Assembly: GCF_003054055.1 (NCBI RefSeq)
Contig: NZ_QBKI01000001.1
Location: forward strand, 558,001-622,000
Source of the DNA: Pontibacter mucosus
GTDB taxonomy: Bacteria; Bacteroidota; Bacteroidia; Cytophagales; Hymenobacteraceae
Direction: 5' to 3'
Length of the DNA stretch: 64,000 nt
Shown here in pieces: positions 51,406 through 59,367 of this stretch. The position numbers and the translations under genes are program-made. The notes under the pieces are model-generated. The model searched no databases. It was given only the letters and a program-made list of their open reading frames with translations, and was not told the origin of the DNA. The first letter of the stretch is position 1; each line of letters opens with the position of its first letter.

Positions 51406-53022
51406 TTAATCGGGGGGACTACTTTTCTGTGCATTTTGCTTACACAATACCAGCTCCGTTACCTCTACCGCCGACATAACGATGCCCTCTATGCGCAGGT
51501 TGGCATCCAAAAGGGGCTGAAACTGAAGGTTGAAATACGCGTCTTCGCAGGCCGAACCGTAGTGCCGCGTAATCGGCAGTTTGATTTCCTTGTAGCTTAC
51601 CGGCTCCTGCTGCTGGTATACTTTGTCCAGCACCTCCGGGTAGTTGATTGGCTCTGTTTCAGGCCAGATCTCCCGCGCGGGCTTGCTCAGGTAGTGCCGG
51701 TTGCCGTAGATCTGGTAAATGCCGTGGGTGGCGTAGCGGCAGGTATGATCCGGCCCCATCAGCAGGCAAAGGTGAGCCGGCAGCAGGTTCAGGATGTTGG
51801 TGATCTGCTGGTCTTTCAGCTGAATCTGCGTAATGGCCTCCCGCAACTCGTCTACATCCGTAAGCGTGCCGATCCAGAACTTTACCTTGCCCTGCTCGTC
51901 GTACATCGGCACACTCCTGTCCAGGAACCAGCGGTACTGCCCGTCGATGTGGCTACGGATGCGGTACTCCTGCTCAAACACATGCCCGAACCTGGTTGCC
52001 TCGTTCCAGGACGTGAGTACATGAGCCGAGTCTTCGGGGTGAACGGCGTTGCTCCAGCCGTCTACCTGCCCTTTCGGGATCCCGGTATACTCGTACCAGT
52101 TGCCGTTAAAGTAGATGAGCCGCCCCTTGGCATCGGCCATGAAGGAGATGTAGGGCTGCTTCTCCAGCAGGTGCCAGAAGCGCTCGTTGGTTTCCTTCAG
52201 CGTCTCTTCCGACTGCTTGCTCTCGGTCAGGTCGATCATGGCGCCCACTTGCCGGACAGGTTTTTTGTTGTCGTCGTAGATGAAGTATCCCTGGTCCAGC
52301 ACATAGGCGTAGGTGCCGTTTGCTTTCCGGAAACGGTACTCGCAGGACCAGTATTTGTGCCCGGCCTCGGCAGCCTGTCGCAGGCTCTCCAGTGCGGCGG
52401 CGGCATCGTCCGGGTGTACCCTGCTCAACCAGCCCTTGTTGCCCGTGTTTGGCTGGCCCATCTCCTCGGGCGAGTAGCCAAAGGCCTCCTTTAAATTGAC
52501 ACCCCAGCTCATCCTGTTGTTCTCTATGTCGTAGTCCCAGGTAACGGCATGCAGGGTATTGGTCAACATCGACAGGCGCTCCCTGTTTTGCTCGTTTAGC
52601 TGCTCCTGTAGTACGGTGGCCGTCACATCGCGGGCTTCCTGCAGGATGTACACCAAGTTACCGGCCGGATCAAGGATAGGGGTGTGGCCCGTGCGCCAAT
52701 ACCTGCGCTCAAAGCCGCCCTCCTGCAGCGGAACATCATAGCGCACGACGGGCATCATGTGTGGCTTCTTGTTGGCCAAGACAAAGTTCACAGATGCCAT
52801 CACGTTCTGTTTGCTGTGTTCGTCTGTTTTTTCGGGGTTTTCAGGGAAGGTGTCCAAAATGTGTTTCCCGACAATTTCCTCTATCTTAAAGTGGGATGTG
52901 TCGGCGTATAGTCTGGTGGCATCCAGCACCTTCAGCTCCGGGGACATGAGCAGGTATAAGCCAGGCAATGCTCTGAACACAAGGGCAAAGTCTGGGGAAA
53001 GTTGGTTATCGGTTGATGGCAT
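51406..53022 (-). CDS. Multi-PAS protein without a kinase output
   Basis: A 538-residue cytoplasmic protein of four PAS domains: about 1-125 (ending VYILQEARDVTATV), 145-275 (NRMSWGVNLKEAFGYSPEE through GAMIDLTESKQ), 280-400 (YISFMADAKGRLIYFNGNWYEYTG through GTLTDVDEL) and 410-525 (LCLLMGPDHTCRYATHGIYQIYG through SAVEVTELVLCK). Two PAC motifs follow the second and third domains. There is no histidine kinase, GGDEF or other output, and it ends in a normal stop with no remnant downstream. It may be a sensor adaptor or a truncated kinase. Confidence 0.88.
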   Translation of the reverse strand: MPSTDNQLSPDFALVFRALPGLYLLMSPELKVLDATRLYADTSHFKIEEIVGKHILDTFPENPEKTDEHSKQNVMASVNFVLANKKPHMMPVVRYDVPLQEGGFERRYWRTGHTPILDPAGNLVYILQEARDVTATVLQEQLNEQNRERLSMLTNTLHAVTWDYDIENNRMSWGVNLKEAFGYSPEEMGQPNTGNKGWLSRVHPDDAAAALESLRQAAEAGHKYWSCEYRFRKANGTYAYVLDQGYFIYDDNKKPVRQVGAMIDLTESKQSEETLKETNERFWHLLEKQPYISFMADAKGRLIYFNGNWYEYTGIPKGQVDGWSNAVHPEDSAHVLTSWNEATRFGHVFEQEYRIRSHIDGQYRWFLDRSVPMYDEQGKVKFWIGTLTDVDELREAITQIQLKDQQITNILNLLPAHLCLLMGPDHTCRYATHGIYQIYGNRHYLSKPAREIWPETEPINYPEVLDKVYQQQEPVSYKEIKLPITRHYGSACEDAYFNLQFQPLLDANLRIEGIVMSAVEVTELVLCKQNAQKSSPPD

Positions 53023-53091
53023 GGAGTAGCGGACTTTAAAATCAGGGTCTAATCATCAGATCAGAGTAGTATACGATCCGGGGAAATAAAA

Positions 53092-53141
53092 AACTGCCTG
53101 GGGCGGCACCTCTTTTTTAAAGGATGCTGCCCCAGGCAGTT
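53092..53141 (-). terminator. Terminator of mfd
   Basis: A 17-base arm pair, from 53092-53108 and 53125-53141 (AACTGCCTGGGGC against GCCCCAGGCAGTT, one wobble further in), 20 bases after the mfd stop. Confidence 0.8.
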
Positions 53142-53161
53142 CTAGCCGTATAGCAGCGAAT

Positions 53162-56100
53162 TTATACTTTGGCTGCTGCCATTTCCTTCACGCCAAATCC
53201 TTCGAACACTTCTTTGGCATCTTTTATACTTTGGATGTCCTCCACGATCACGATCAGCTTGTCCTTGGCTTCCTTCAGGCGGGAGCGGCGCGGATGTTGC
53301 TGCACATACTTCAGGATATTGCCAAACACGTCTGACTGGAAGTACTTGTCGTTGTTCTCGCTGGGCAGGTGGCCTTTCATTGTTTCCTTTTTGATGGTGA
53401 GCTTCTCGAAGCCCAGCTGCTGTGCCTGCCAGCGCAGTTTCACGATCTCCACCAGCTGCTGCACCTGCTCCGGCATCGGCCCGAAACGGTCCACGATACT
53501 GGCGCAGATTTTCTCGAGCTCATCCATGCTTTTCACGCTGTCGAGCTTGCTGTAGAGGTTGAGGCGTTCGGAGATGTTACCCACGTAAGTCTCCGGAATC
53601 AGCACCTCCATGTCCGTCTCAATGTTGCACTCGCGCACCGGCTCGATGAACTCCTCCAGGTTGTGGCCCAGGAAAAGCTCCCGGAACTCCGTCTCCTTCA
53701 GCTCCTTGATGGCGTCGTCGAGCACCTGGTGGTACATCTCGAAGCCCAGGTCGGAGATAAAGCCGCTTTGCTCGCCGCCCAACAGGTTACCAGCCCCACG
53801 GATATCAAGGTCGCGCATGGCGATTTTAAAGCCCTCGCCCAAATCGGAGAACTCTTCCAGGGTGCTCAGGCGCTTGCGGGCATCGGTCGGCAGACCGGCC
53901 ACGGGCGGGGTAAGCAGGTAGCAGTAAGCTTTTTTATTCGAGCGGCCCACGCGCCCGCGCATCTGGTGCAGGTCCGACAAACCGAACATGTGCGCCCGGT
54001 TGATGATGATGGTATTGGCGTTCTCAATGTCCAGGCCCGACTCGATGATGTTGGTACTTACCAGCACGTCATACTCGCCGTTCACGAACTTCATCATGCG
54101 TTTTTCGAGTGTTTCGGGGTCCATCTGGCCATGGGCGTAGGTTACCTTGGCGTCCGGCACCTGGCGCAGGATCATGTCGGCCATTTCTTCGATGTCCTTG
54201 ATGCGGTTGTGCACGAAGAAGACCTGCCCGCCGCGCTTCATCTCGTTCACCACAGCGTCGCGAATCAGCACCTCGTCGAACACGTGCAGTTCTGTTTTTA
54301 CCGGCTGGCGGTTTGGCGGCGGCGTAGCGATAACCGAAAGGTCGCGTGCGCCCATCAGCGAGAAGTGCAGCGTGCGCGGGATCGGGGTGGCAGTCAGCGT
54401 GAGGGTATCCACGTTCACGCGCATCTCCTTTAGCTTGTCTTTCGTCTTCACGCCAAACTTCTGCTCCTCGTCTATCACCAGCAAGCCCAGGTCCTTGAAT
54501 TTCACGTCCTTGCTCACGATGCGGTGCGTACCGATCAAAATATCCACCTTGCCCTCGGCCACGCGCTTCAGGGTTTCTTTTGTATCCTTGGCCGTTTTAA
54601 AGCGGTTGATGTAGTCCACTGTAATCGGGAACTGCTCCAGCCTGTCGCGGAAGGTGCGGAAGTGCTGCATGGCAAGTATAGTTGTGGGCACCAGCACGGC
54701 CACCTGCTTGCCGTCGCAGGCCGCTTTGAAGGCAGCGCGAATGGCCACCTCGGTTTTGCCGAAGCCCACGTCGCCGCACACCAGGCGGTCCATCGGGTGC
54801 GGCTGCTCCATGTCGGCCTTTACATCCTCGGTAGATTTTGCCTGGTCAGGAGTATCCTCGTAAATAAACGACGATTCCAGCTCGGCCTGCAGGAAGCCGT
54901 CTTTAGAATAGGCGTAGCCCGGCGCGGCCTTGCGCTTGGCGTACAGGCTGATGAGCTCGTGGGCAATATCTTTTACCTTGCTCTTTACCTTCTTCTTCTT
55001 GTTCTCCCACTCCGGCGAGCCCAGCTTGCTCATACTTGGCGGACCGCCTTCCTTGCCGCTATACTTGGAGATCTTGTGCAGCGAGTGAATGCTGACATAG
55101 AGCAAATCGTCGTCGCGGTATACCAGGCGAATCGCTTCCTGCAAACGGCCGCCCACTTCCACTTTCTCCAGGCCGGCAAAGCGGCCGATGCCGTAGTCTA
55201 CGTGCGTGATGTAGTCGCCGGGCTGCAGCGAGCGCAGCTCTTTCAGCGTCATGGCCTTTTGCTTGGAGTGCCCGGTTTTGGCTTTGTGCTGATAAAAGCG
55301 GTCGAAGAGTTGGTGGTCGGTGTAGCAGGTCAGCTTTAAGGTATGGTCGATGAAGCCCTCGCGCAGTGAAATGCCCAGGTGCTGGAACCGCACGTCGTGG
55401 TCCAGCTCGTCGAAGATCATGGTCAGGCGGTTCACCTGGCGCGGTGAGTCGGTGGCGATGATGTTCACGAACCCGTCGCCCTGGTGCTCGTGCAGGTCCT
55501 TTACCAGTCGCTTGAAATCCTTGTTAAACGAAGGCTGCGGCTTGGCCTGCAGTTGTATTACCTCGGCAGATTTAAAGTGAAAGCGCTTGCCGATCTCCAC
55601 CACGTTGAAGTTGTCGAGTAGCTTTTTGAACTGCTTCGGCGTCTGGAACAGCTGCTCCGGGTCCGACACGATCTGAGTGCCGCCGCTGCCGGCCATCATC
55701 TTCTCGAAGTTGTGCGAAGCCTTGTCGAAGTACTCCTCAATCACGTCCAGTGTCAGGCGCACGTCCTTAAACCAGAGGTTGGTGTTCTTCGGCAGGAAGT
55801 CCAGAAAAGCTTCGCGCGTTTCCTGCAGCAGCTTCGTCTGTACGTTGGGGATGATGGAGATGGATTTCTTCGTCTCCACCGATAGCTGCGTGTCCGGATC
55901 GAAGGTTCTTATACTTTCAATCTCGTCGCCGAAAAGCTCGATGCGATAGGGCAGGTCGTTGGCGTAAGAGAATACGTCCACAATGCCACCGCGCACGGCG
56001 TACTGGCCCGCCTCGTACACAAACTCGGTGCGCTCAAAGCCATACTCGGCCAGCATCTCGCTCAGGAAGTTCACATCCAGCTTGGCACCCACCTTCGCGC

Positions 56101-56539
56101 CCAGCGTGTTCTCTACCAGCGATTTCTTGTTGATTACCTTTTCGGTCAGCGCCTCAGGATATGTCACGATCAACTCACCTTTTTCCGATTTTGAGTTGAG
56201 GCGGTTGAGCACCTCGGCGCGCATGAGGATGTTGGCATTCTCGGTATCGTCGAAGCTGTAAGGGCGCTTGTAGGACGTCGGGAAAAGCAGAATTTCCTTC
56301 TCTTCGCCGAGCAGGTTTTTGAGGTCGGTATAAAAATAAGCAGCCTCCTCCTTGTCGTGCATCACGAAGAGTTGGTGCTGCGGATTTAAAGTATAAACTG
56401 CCGAAGCCATGACGGCGTCCAGGCTGCCTGCCATGCCTTTGAGCTGCAGGCGGTAAGGTTCTTTGGCCTTGAGGCGTTCGGCAATGGTCTGCACCACGCT
56501 GTCGAGGCGGTAGAGTTCTAAAAAGTCAGTTACTTTCAT
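53162..56539 (-). CDS. mfd: Transcription-repair coupling factor
   Basis: Mfd removes stalled RNA polymerase at lesions and recruits UvrA. The 1125-residue protein has the UvrB-like N-terminal domains, the RNA polymerase-interacting domain with GDYITHVDYGIGRFAGLEK, and the RecG-like translocase. Walker A is VGFGKTEVA with Lys595, the DEEQ box is LLVIDEEQKFGVK, TLTATPIPRTL is motif III, and the translocation motif region is GRVGRSNKKAYCYLL. The C-terminal TRCF domain is complete. A near-perfect -7 element (TATCTTTG) lies upstream. Confidence 0.97.
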   Translation of the reverse strand: MKVTDFLELYRLDSVVQTIAERLKAKEPYRLQLKGMAGSLDAVMASAVYTLNPQHQLFVMHDKEEAAYFYTDLKNLLGEEKEILLFPTSYKRPYSFDDTENANILMRAEVLNRLNSKSEKGELIVTYPEALTEKVINKKSLVENTLGAKVGAKLDVNFLSEMLAEYGFERTEFVYEAGQYAVRGGIVDVFSYANDLPYRIELFGDEIESIRTFDPDTQLSVETKKSISIIPNVQTKLLQETREAFLDFLPKNTNLWFKDVRLTLDVIEEYFDKASHNFEKMMAGSGGTQIVSDPEQLFQTPKQFKKLLDNFNVVEIGKRFHFKSAEVIQLQAKPQPSFNKDFKRLVKDLHEHQGDGFVNIIATDSPRQVNRLTMIFDELDHDVRFQHLGISLREGFIDHTLKLTCYTDHQLFDRFYQHKAKTGHSKQKAMTLKELRSLQPGDYITHVDYGIGRFAGLEKVEVGGRLQEAIRLVYRDDDLLYVSIHSLHKISKYSGKEGGPPSMSKLGSPEWENKKKKVKSKVKDIAHELISLYAKRKAAPGYAYSKDGFLQAELESSFIYEDTPDQAKSTEDVKADMEQPHPMDRLVCGDVGFGKTEVAIRAAFKAACDGKQVAVLVPTTILAMQHFRTFRDRLEQFPITVDYINRFKTAKDTKETLKRVAEGKVDILIGTHRIVSKDVKFKDLGLLVIDEEQKFGVKTKDKLKEMRVNVDTLTLTATPIPRTLHFSLMGARDLSVIATPPPNRQPVKTELHVFDEVLIRDAVVNEMKRGGQVFFVHNRIKDIEEMADMILRQVPDAKVTYAHGQMDPETLEKRMMKFVNGEYDVLVSTNIIESGLDIENANTIIINRAHMFGLSDLHQMRGRVGRSNKKAYCYLLTPPVAGLPTDARKRLSTLEEFSDLGEGFKIAMRDLDIRGAGNLLGGEQSGFISDLGFEMYHQVLDDAIKELKETEFRELFLGHNLEEFIEPVRECNIETDMEVLIPETYVGNISERLNLYSKLDSVKSMDELEKICASIVDRFGPMPEQVQQLVEIVKLRWQAQQLGFEKLTIKKETMKGHLPSENNDKYFQSDVFGNILKYVQQHPRRSRLKEAKDKLIVIVEDIQSIKDAKEVFEGFGVKEMAAAKV

Positions 56540-56612
56540 TCAGGTCTATCACGAAACAACAAAGGCAGAACACAGGACTTTTGCCAAGTCGCGTTCTGCT
56601 ACTTCTTTATCA

Positions 56613-56620
56613 CAAAGATA
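56613..56620 (-). promoter_or_regulatory. -7 element of mfd (TATCTTTG)
   Basis: CAAAGATA on the plus strand is the consensus TATCTTTG on the minus strand, 73 bases before the mfd start. The -33 element is not obvious. Confidence 0.45.
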
Positions 56621-56726
56621 CTACATGTTAATGGTTTATTAGAACACTGAGCAGGAGGAGAAGGTTGCGGGGGAAGGGAATTTATTGGGTGAGTAGGTTG
56701 CACCAGCCTAAAGTATGAAAATGGTG

Positions 56727-57257
56727 CTAAAGATACTTTAGCATCCAAAGCTGTATTATGATTAGAATTATATTCATGACCGTAGCATTCAGCAGTTGCT
56801 CTTTATTATGCCGCATGGCTATTCCGAGAATGGCTATCAAACCAAATGTAATAGGTACAAATATGAAAGAGCCAAACATACTCGCACCTTGCCGTAACTC
56901 CCTTTCCTCACCATCAATTTTTACATGGGCAGTTCTCACAATTTTAAATATCCGGGTAGTAACCAAGCGAGCCGAGTCAGCTTCCTTTGGGCTAAATCGT
57001 TGCGCTTTGTGATAAGCGTACCGGTTATTCTCAGTATGAAGGATGATGTTGTCCAATTGAGTTGTGAAGCTACGGCTACTGAATCTAGAGCGTCCAGTAT
57101 GGTATAGTTCCTGTCTGGAGAGTATCTTTTCAGTGTAGATTCTATGTGGCAAAACAAAAACGTCAAGAAGGGCAACTACCACAAATAGTAAGCAGCCGGC
57201 GTTAAACCATCTGAAGAATTGTAAAGCGGGTGCGGGTAGTTTATCAGCATATGCCAT
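56727..57257 (-). CDS. Hypothetical membrane protein
   Basis: A 176-residue protein with membrane helices at about 18-36 (WFNAGCLLFVVVALLDVFVL), 128-146 (GSFIFVPITFGLIAILGIAM) and 153-174 (NATVMNIILIIIQLWMLKYL). Between them is a polar domain of about 90 residues with the pattern FSSRSFTTQLDNIILHTENNRYAYH, likely periplasmic or cytoplasmic. No family recognised. The gene is richer in A and T than its neighbours. It stands alone between mfd and the REP locus. Confidence 0.65.
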   Translation of the reverse strand: MAYADKLPAPALQFFRWFNAGCLLFVVVALLDVFVLPHRIYTEKILSRQELYHTGRSRFSSRSFTTQLDNIILHTENNRYAYHKAQRFSPKEADSARLVTTRIFKIVRTAHVKIDGEERELRQGASMFGSFIFVPITFGLIAILGIAMRHNKEQLLNATVMNIILIIIQLWMLKYL

Positions 57258-57309
57258 GTTCTGGCAATATATGAAGACAGGTATAAATATTCATCTCTTA
57301 ATGCCCGCT

Positions 57310-57357
57310 CTTTCGGATTTGCAATCCGAAAGCACTTCCTGCGAGGATTTGTAATCC
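57310..57357. repeat. Double palindrome repeat, copy 2
   Basis: Positions 57310-57332 repeat 40080-40102 exactly. The second palindrome GGATT/AATCC (57345-57357) also follows about ten bases later. It opens the REP-rich region upstream of the RAYT gene. Confidence 0.75.
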
Positions 57358-57438
57358 GACTCCTACAGTGGCATTAGTTAAGCATGTAGGCATACATTAC
57401 TACCAGATACTCTGCGTACAACTTGATAGTTCTTGTAG

Positions 57439-57585
57439 GGACAGGTCGCGACCTGTCCGAATCGTGCACAGGCATTTATTCCTGATAATTTTATCTGAAC
57501 CAGGATTTTCAGCATCTGGCATTGCTACATTAACTGTCCCTCTTTCATCGTTCGGCCTATCGCGCGGACAGGTCGCGACCTGTCC
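57439..57585. repeat. REPIN: two inverted REP palindromes before the RAYT gene
   Basis: The 20-base palindrome GGACAGGTCGCGACCTGTCC occurs at 57439-57458 and again at 57566-57585. The flanks are mirror images (TGTAGG on the left of the first, CCTACA on the right of the second), so the two REPs form an inverted pair, as in a REPIN. The 107 bases between have no gene. Confidence 0.85.
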
Positions 57586-57640
57586 CTACAGGGGGATTTC
57601 TAATTCAATCAAATGGAGGTTGCTGCCGTATACTTTCCTC

Positions 57641-58183
57641 ATGAAATGGCCAGAGCGGAAACAGAACAGGTTAAATGGCTTCGACTACAGCAAGGATGCG
57701 CTATACTTTGTAACCTCCTGTGTGCAGGATAAAGCATGTGTATTTGGCGAGGTGGTGAACGAAATCATGCAGCTAAACAAGTATGGCTTTATTGCAGAAC
57801 AGCAATGGACCTGGCTTGAGGAACAATATCCATATGTGGTGCTTCATGCTTTTGTGGTAATGCCAAACCATGTGCATGGTATCCTGGAAATTGACCGTGA
57901 TGCTGTAGGGACAGGTCGCGACCTGTCCACGCTAGGACCTGCAGGAGAAACAGGAATGTTCTCTTCCTCGTCTCCCCAAATTAAAACCCTGTCGCAACTG
58001 ATTGGGGCTTACAAGACCACCACTACTAAACTAATAAAGGCAGCAGGACTAACAGACTTTTCCTGGCAGCGATCCTTTCATGACCACATCATTCGGAATG
58101 AGAAGGCTTATTGCAAGATCAGGGACTATATTCTGAGCAACCCTGAAAAATGGCCTGAAGATGTGTTTTACCAGCAAGTATAA
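57641..58183 (+). CDS. REP-associated tyrosine transposase (RAYT)
   Basis: A 180-residue Y1 HUH transposase of the RAYT/IS200-like group. The chosen ATG starts MKWPERKQNRLNGFDYS; residues upstream in the same frame are translated REP sequence. LYFVTSCVQDK opens the fold. The HUH motif is VVMPNHVHGIL with His77 and His79, and the catalytic Tyr is Tyr157 or Tyr163 in EKAYCKIRDYILSNPEKW. RAYTs nick DNA at REP hairpins and spread them. REPs of matching sequence flank it and one lies inside the gene. It converges on the next gene with three bases between. Confidence 0.93.
   Translation: MKWPERKQNRLNGFDYSKDALYFVTSCVQDKACVFGEVVNEIMQLNKYGFIAEQQWTWLEEQYPYVVLHAFVVMPNHVHGILEIDRDAVGTGRDLSTLGPAGETGMFSSSSPQIKTLSQLIGAYKTTTTKLIKAAGLTDFSWQRSFHDHIIRNEKAYCKIRDYILSNPEKWPEDVFYQQV
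57909..57928 (+). repeat. REP palindrome inside the RAYT coding sequence
   Basis: A third perfect copy of the 20-base REP palindrome with the TGTAGG left flank. It is read in frame as residues 90-96 of the transposase (GTGRDLS), in the variable loop between the HUH strand and the SQLIGAYK helix. The gene stays open. Confidence 0.9.
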
Positions 58184-58186
58184 ATC

Positions 58187-59245
58187 CTACTTCAACAGCA
58201 CCCGGATCATCTGCGGGTCGTTTTGCAGGGTGCGGAGGTTTTGTTTTAGCTGCTCCAGTTCCTGGTTCAGGTCTTCTTTGGCGGATTTGAACTTCTGGTC
58301 CATCTGTTTGGGAGTGCCGCAGAAACGGGTGTAAAAGCCGGCGTTCGGGCCAGTTACAAAATCATGCAGCTCTGATTTTAGCTCCTCAACCTGGTCGGTC
58401 AGAATCTTTACATAATACTGCAGTTGCTCGTCGGGCAGGGTATCCAGTGCCTGGCCTTGTTCCTGCATAAACTCTAGCTGCAGGCGCAGCAGCTCAAAAA
58501 AGTCGTCGTGGTGGTAGGCTTGGGTAACACGTTTCATGGCTTCTTCCTTCCAGGCGCGCTTGGTTTCGTCCTGCTCCCGGTCGGGGTGCAGTTGCTTGGC
58601 CAGCTCGGTATACACGCGGCGGCTGGCTTTGCTGATGTTGCTGAGCTCGGCTTTTGCCTGGGCTTCTTTGGCTAGCTGCGCTTTGGTTTTGCGGCTTTTC
58701 TGGCGGTTTTGCTTTTCCCGTTCCCTTTGCTCCATTTCCCGGTCCAGTTGGGCCTGTATGCGCTCAAAATCATCCAGGTCCTCAAATGCATCTTCTATTT
58801 CCGGCTCCTCAAGTATAACCTCCTCCAAATCTTCTGCTGCAAAGGAGGTGCGTTCGGCATACGTAAACTCGGCATACTTGTCGTGTAGCTCTACCATGTC
58901 CTGACGCTCGTAGCTGGAGATCAGGTCAAAGGTGATGTTTTCAATCAGGGCTGCCAGTTTCTCTTTTTCGCGGAAGCTGAAGAACGCAAGGGCATATGCC
59001 TCATCTAGTATGTAGGCCAGCTCCACGCGTTTTTCCAGTTGCTGCTCAATGATGGGGCGCAGTTCTTTTTCGATGCGCTTCTGGGCCAGGTTTATACTTT
59101 CACGCCGGGCAGTTAGCTCCTGCTTCAGTTGCTCAATCTGCTCCGTTTTCTGGTTAAACTCCTGCTGCAGCTTGCTCAGTTTCCGGTTGGCAGGAGAGGT
59201 GATTTGTGGGGTGAGCGAGGGGACAGGTTTGTTGGAGCTTGGCAT
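58187..59245 (-). CDS. Coiled-coil protein with a J domain-like HPD motif
   Basis: A 352-residue cytoplasmic protein. Residues 20-75 and 160-205 are charged coiled coils (EQIEQLKQELTARRE, REMEQREREKQNRQKSRK). Residues 208-260 form a J-domain core: VYTELAKQLHPDREQDE with HPD at 220-222 and the following helix RVTQAYHHDDFFELLRLQLEF. The family is a Bacteroidota type of DnaJ-like cochaperone in which the J domain is internal. It ends three bases from the RAYT gene on the opposite strand. A DnaK partnership is inferred from HPD. Confidence 0.78.
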   Translation of the reverse strand: MPSSNKPVPSLTPQITSPANRKLSKLQQEFNQKTEQIEQLKQELTARRESINLAQKRIEKELRPIIEQQLEKRVELAYILDEAYALAFFSFREKEKLAALIENITFDLISSYERQDMVELHDKYAEFTYAERTSFAAEDLEEVILEEPEIEDAFEDLDDFERIQAQLDREMEQREREKQNRQKSRKTKAQLAKEAQAKAELSNISKASRRVYTELAKQLHPDREQDETKRAWKEEAMKRVTQAYHHDDFFELLRLQLEFMQEQGQALDTLPDEQLQYYVKILTDQVEELKSELHDFVTGPNAGFYTRFCGTPKQMDQKFKSAKEDLNQELEQLKQNLRTLQNDPQMIRVLLK

Positions 59246-59367
59246 GCCAAAAGTATAAGAAGTATAGACTGAGTACGAAAGTATAAATTTTTATCGGGGG
59301 AGTAGAAAGCACAGGTTTATACTTTAGCTATACTTCAGAGCTCCTACAGCTGCCCATGCTGCGGGTC

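Noticed and set aside
57368..57640. N-terminal extension of the RAYT frame
   Set aside because: The extra 91 codons are translated REP palindromes and spacer with no similarity to RAYT proteins. The ATG at 57641 fits the family start.
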